A stretch of DNA of 64,000 nucleotides. Origin: Acidipropionibacterium jensenii DSM 20535 (GTDB lineage Bacteria; Actinomycetota; Actinomycetes; Propionibacteriales; Propionibacteriaceae). Numbering within the stretch: the stretch's first letter is position 1; every line of letters starts with the position of its first letter. Under the pieces are notes generated by a model that was given only the letters and a program-made list of their open reading frames with translations, made no database searches and was not told the origin of the DNA. A program made the translations under genes and the position numbers. The DNA lies in NCBI RefSeq assembly GCF_000425285.1, contig NZ_AUDD01000002.1, positions 124,001-188,000 on the forward strand, given 5' to 3'. Below, piece after piece: positions 62,790 through 64,000 of the stretch.

Positions 62790-63773
62790 TCACCCGCCCT
62801 CGACACCCTCCAACCAGCCGGCGATCTGGCCCACCACCCGGTCCACCTCGGCGCTGTACCCCCACAGGTTGAGACAGCCGTGACCGATCCCAGCGAAGTG
62901 CCCGGTGACCAGCGGAACTCCGGCCTCCCCCAGGCGTGCGGCATAGACCTCGATCTCACTGTTGAGGACATCCCCCTCGGCGGTGATGAGCATCGTCGGG
63001 GGCAGTCCGGCAAGGCTGGCGGGGCGCAGCGGCGAGGCGTCGGGCTGCTCCCGCAGTGCGGGATCGGGACAGTAGAGGTCCCAGCAGACGCGCATCTCGT
63101 CGCGCTCGATGTCGGCAGGGAACAGCGCACGGAAGTAACTGGGCCGGTCCAGATCATGATCGAGAACCGGATAGACCAGCAGCGCAGCGTCGAAGGACGG
63201 ATGGTTCCCAACGTTCCGTCGGATCTGCGGGGAGCTGGGGCCCACTTCGGACCGGGGGCTCCGAGGGTCCCTGGGGGCCCCATTCCCATCGAGAGCGCGC
63301 AGCAGACATGCGGCAGCGATGTTCCCGCCGGCGGAGTCACCGGCCAGCACACGGCGGGACGGCACTGCGATCTCGGTGTCTAGCCAGGCCCGACCGTCGG
63401 GACCCTCGAGCCAGCCGATCGCCTCCCAGGCGCAGTCGAGGGGTTCGGGGAAGTGGTGCTCCGGGGCGATCGGGTAGTCGATCATGACGACCGCCCACCC
63501 GGTCAGATCGGCGAGATGGCGGGCAAGTCGGTCGTAGTGGTCGATGGAGTACATCACCCAGCCGCCGCCGTGGATGTAGATCATCAGTCCGCGCGGTTCG
63601 CTGCTCGGGCTGAGCAGCCGGACCCTCACCTCGGGAGCGCCGGGGTGCAGTTCGGCCGCCGTGAGGGTGGTCTCGGCGACGATCGCGGTCCTCGGTCCGG
63701 CGCCCAGGCTGCGCTTTCCCGCCTCGGCGGCGGCGCGGACCTGGGCGAGATCCGCCGGATCGAAGGTTGCCAT
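62790..63773 (-). CDS. Alpha/beta hydrolase, HSL-family esterase
   Basis: 327 residues. Oxyanion motif HGGGW, nucleophile elbow GDSAGG, later Asp in ITAEGDVLNSE and His in GIGHGCLN. Cytosolic esterase or lipase-like. ATG 63773 has TACTGT ending 7 nt upstream; a GTG at 63782 is inside the promoter. Confidence 0.92.
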   Translation of the reverse strand: MATFDPADLAQVRAAAEAGKRSLGAGPRTAIVAETTLTAAELHPGAPEVRVRLLSPSSEPRGLMIYIHGGGWVMYSIDHYDRLARHLADLTGWAVVMIDYPIAPEHHFPEPLDCAWEAIGWLEGPDGRAWLDTEIAVPSRRVLAGDSAGGNIAAACLLRALDGNGAPRDPRSPRSEVGPSSPQIRRNVGNHPSFDAALLVYPVLDHDLDRPSYFRALFPADIERDEMRVCWDLYCPDPALREQPDASPLRPASLAGLPPTMLITAEGDVLNSEIEVYAARLGEAGVPLVTGHFAGIGHGCLNLWGYSAEVDRVVGQIAGWLEGVEGG

Positions 63774-63780
63774 GGCGGCC

Positions 63781-63810
63781 ACAGTAGCGAGGAGACGGTG
63801 CGGTTAGGAT
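63781..63810. promoter_or_regulatory. Compact divergent leaderless promoters
   Basis: Minus -10 TACTGT (63781-63786, esterase) and plus -10 TAGGAT (63805-63810, GNAT) are 18 bp apart, so each -35 region overlaps the other promoter. Confidence 0.6.
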
Positions 63811-63816
63811 CACCAC

Positions 63817-64000
63817 GTGATTGTCGAGACGGAGCGCCTGCAACTCCGCGAGATGAGCGTCCATGATCTGCCGGCGCTCCGGGCGATCATGCAGGACGAG
63901 GAGACGATGGTCGCCTACCAGGGTGCGTTCACCGATGCGATGGTGGTCGGCTGGCTGGATCGCATGCTCGCCCGCTACCGCGATGAGGGGATCGGGCTGT
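63817..64000 (+). CDS. GNAT-family acetyltransferase (partial)
   Basis: First 61 residues of an Acetyltransf_3-like (RimJ/RimL type) protein: VETERLQLREMSVHDLPAL, then a helical stretch. Runs off the right edge. GTG 63817 has TAGGAT 6 nt upstream. Confidence 0.8.
   Translation, partial: MIVETERLQLREMSVHDLPALRAIMQDEETMVAYQGAFTDAMVVGWLDRMLARYRDEGIGL

Overview
The window is high-GC chromosomal DNA from an actinobacterium. The Tad locus, WhiB protein, SARP/AfsR-type regulator, DUF222/HNH gene, Lys-rich topoisomerase I tail, frequent GTG starts and probable leaderless promoters all point that way. Overall gene content fits Propionibacteriaceae (Acidipropionibacterium/Propionibacterium-like), but no taxonomic marker gene is present, so the family is an inference. 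I see no insertion sequence, prophage, CRISPR array or rRNA. There are two tRNA genes.

Layout. 1-8.3 kb: a peptide-type ABC transporter (minus strand; permeases and a membrane-anchored binding protein) faces a tightly coupled four-gene cassette (class IV aminotransferase, M19 dipeptidase, class I glutamine amidotransferase, S12 serine hydrolase). These probably import and break down peptides or amino-acid conjugates. 8.3-19.4 kb: metabolic and regulatory singletons (FMN reductase, amine oxidase, Zn alcohol dehydrogenase, DUF1269 and DUF1453-like genes, a 955-residue AfsR-like regulator, GNAT, DUF222/HNH protein) and tRNA-Thr(CGT). 19.6-32 kb: DUF885 peptidase, TAP-family lipoprotein hydrolase, ricT (PSP1), DoxX, holB, tmk, a CYTH/CHAD-like protein and topA, mostly one minus-strand run with stop/start overlaps. 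32-43 kb: DUF2249, a large NPPY methyltransferase, an MrfA-like DEAH helicase, an AAA ATPase, then a Tad pilus locus (tadZ, tadA, tadB, tadC, DUF4244 pilin, TadE, TadG-like). 43-52 kb: degenerate methyltransferase-like gene, DUF1469 membrane protein, NUDIX, TlpA-like lipoprotein, nth, crp, ridA, DUF4177, whiB, a bifunctional PASTA penicillin-binding protein, a metallophosphoesterase and tRNA-Pro(CGG). 52-64 kb: a MarR regulator with a His-rich tail facing a frameshifted LURP-one gene across two operator-like palindromes; a complete peptide ABC transporter operon; DUF2330; yaaA; an FKBP-type isomerase; an HSL-family esterase; and the start of a GNAT gene.

As I recall it, the gene order from holB to the metallophosphoesterase mirrors the Mycobacterium tuberculosis Rv3644c-Rv3683 segment, so 25-52 kb is probably conserved actinobacterial core while the two ends are accessory.

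Two sequence themes stand out. First, many isolated genes have a TANNNT hexamer exactly 6-7 nt before the start codon and no Shine-Dalgarno sequence, the layout expected of leaderless mRNAs, while genes inside operons use AGGAG sites or ATGA/GTGA overlaps. Second, perfect 15-16 bp hairpins sit between binding-protein and permease genes in both peptide-transporter operons, and a similar one lies between the DUF4244 pilin gene and tadE, as if to set the ratio of abundant to scarce subunits.
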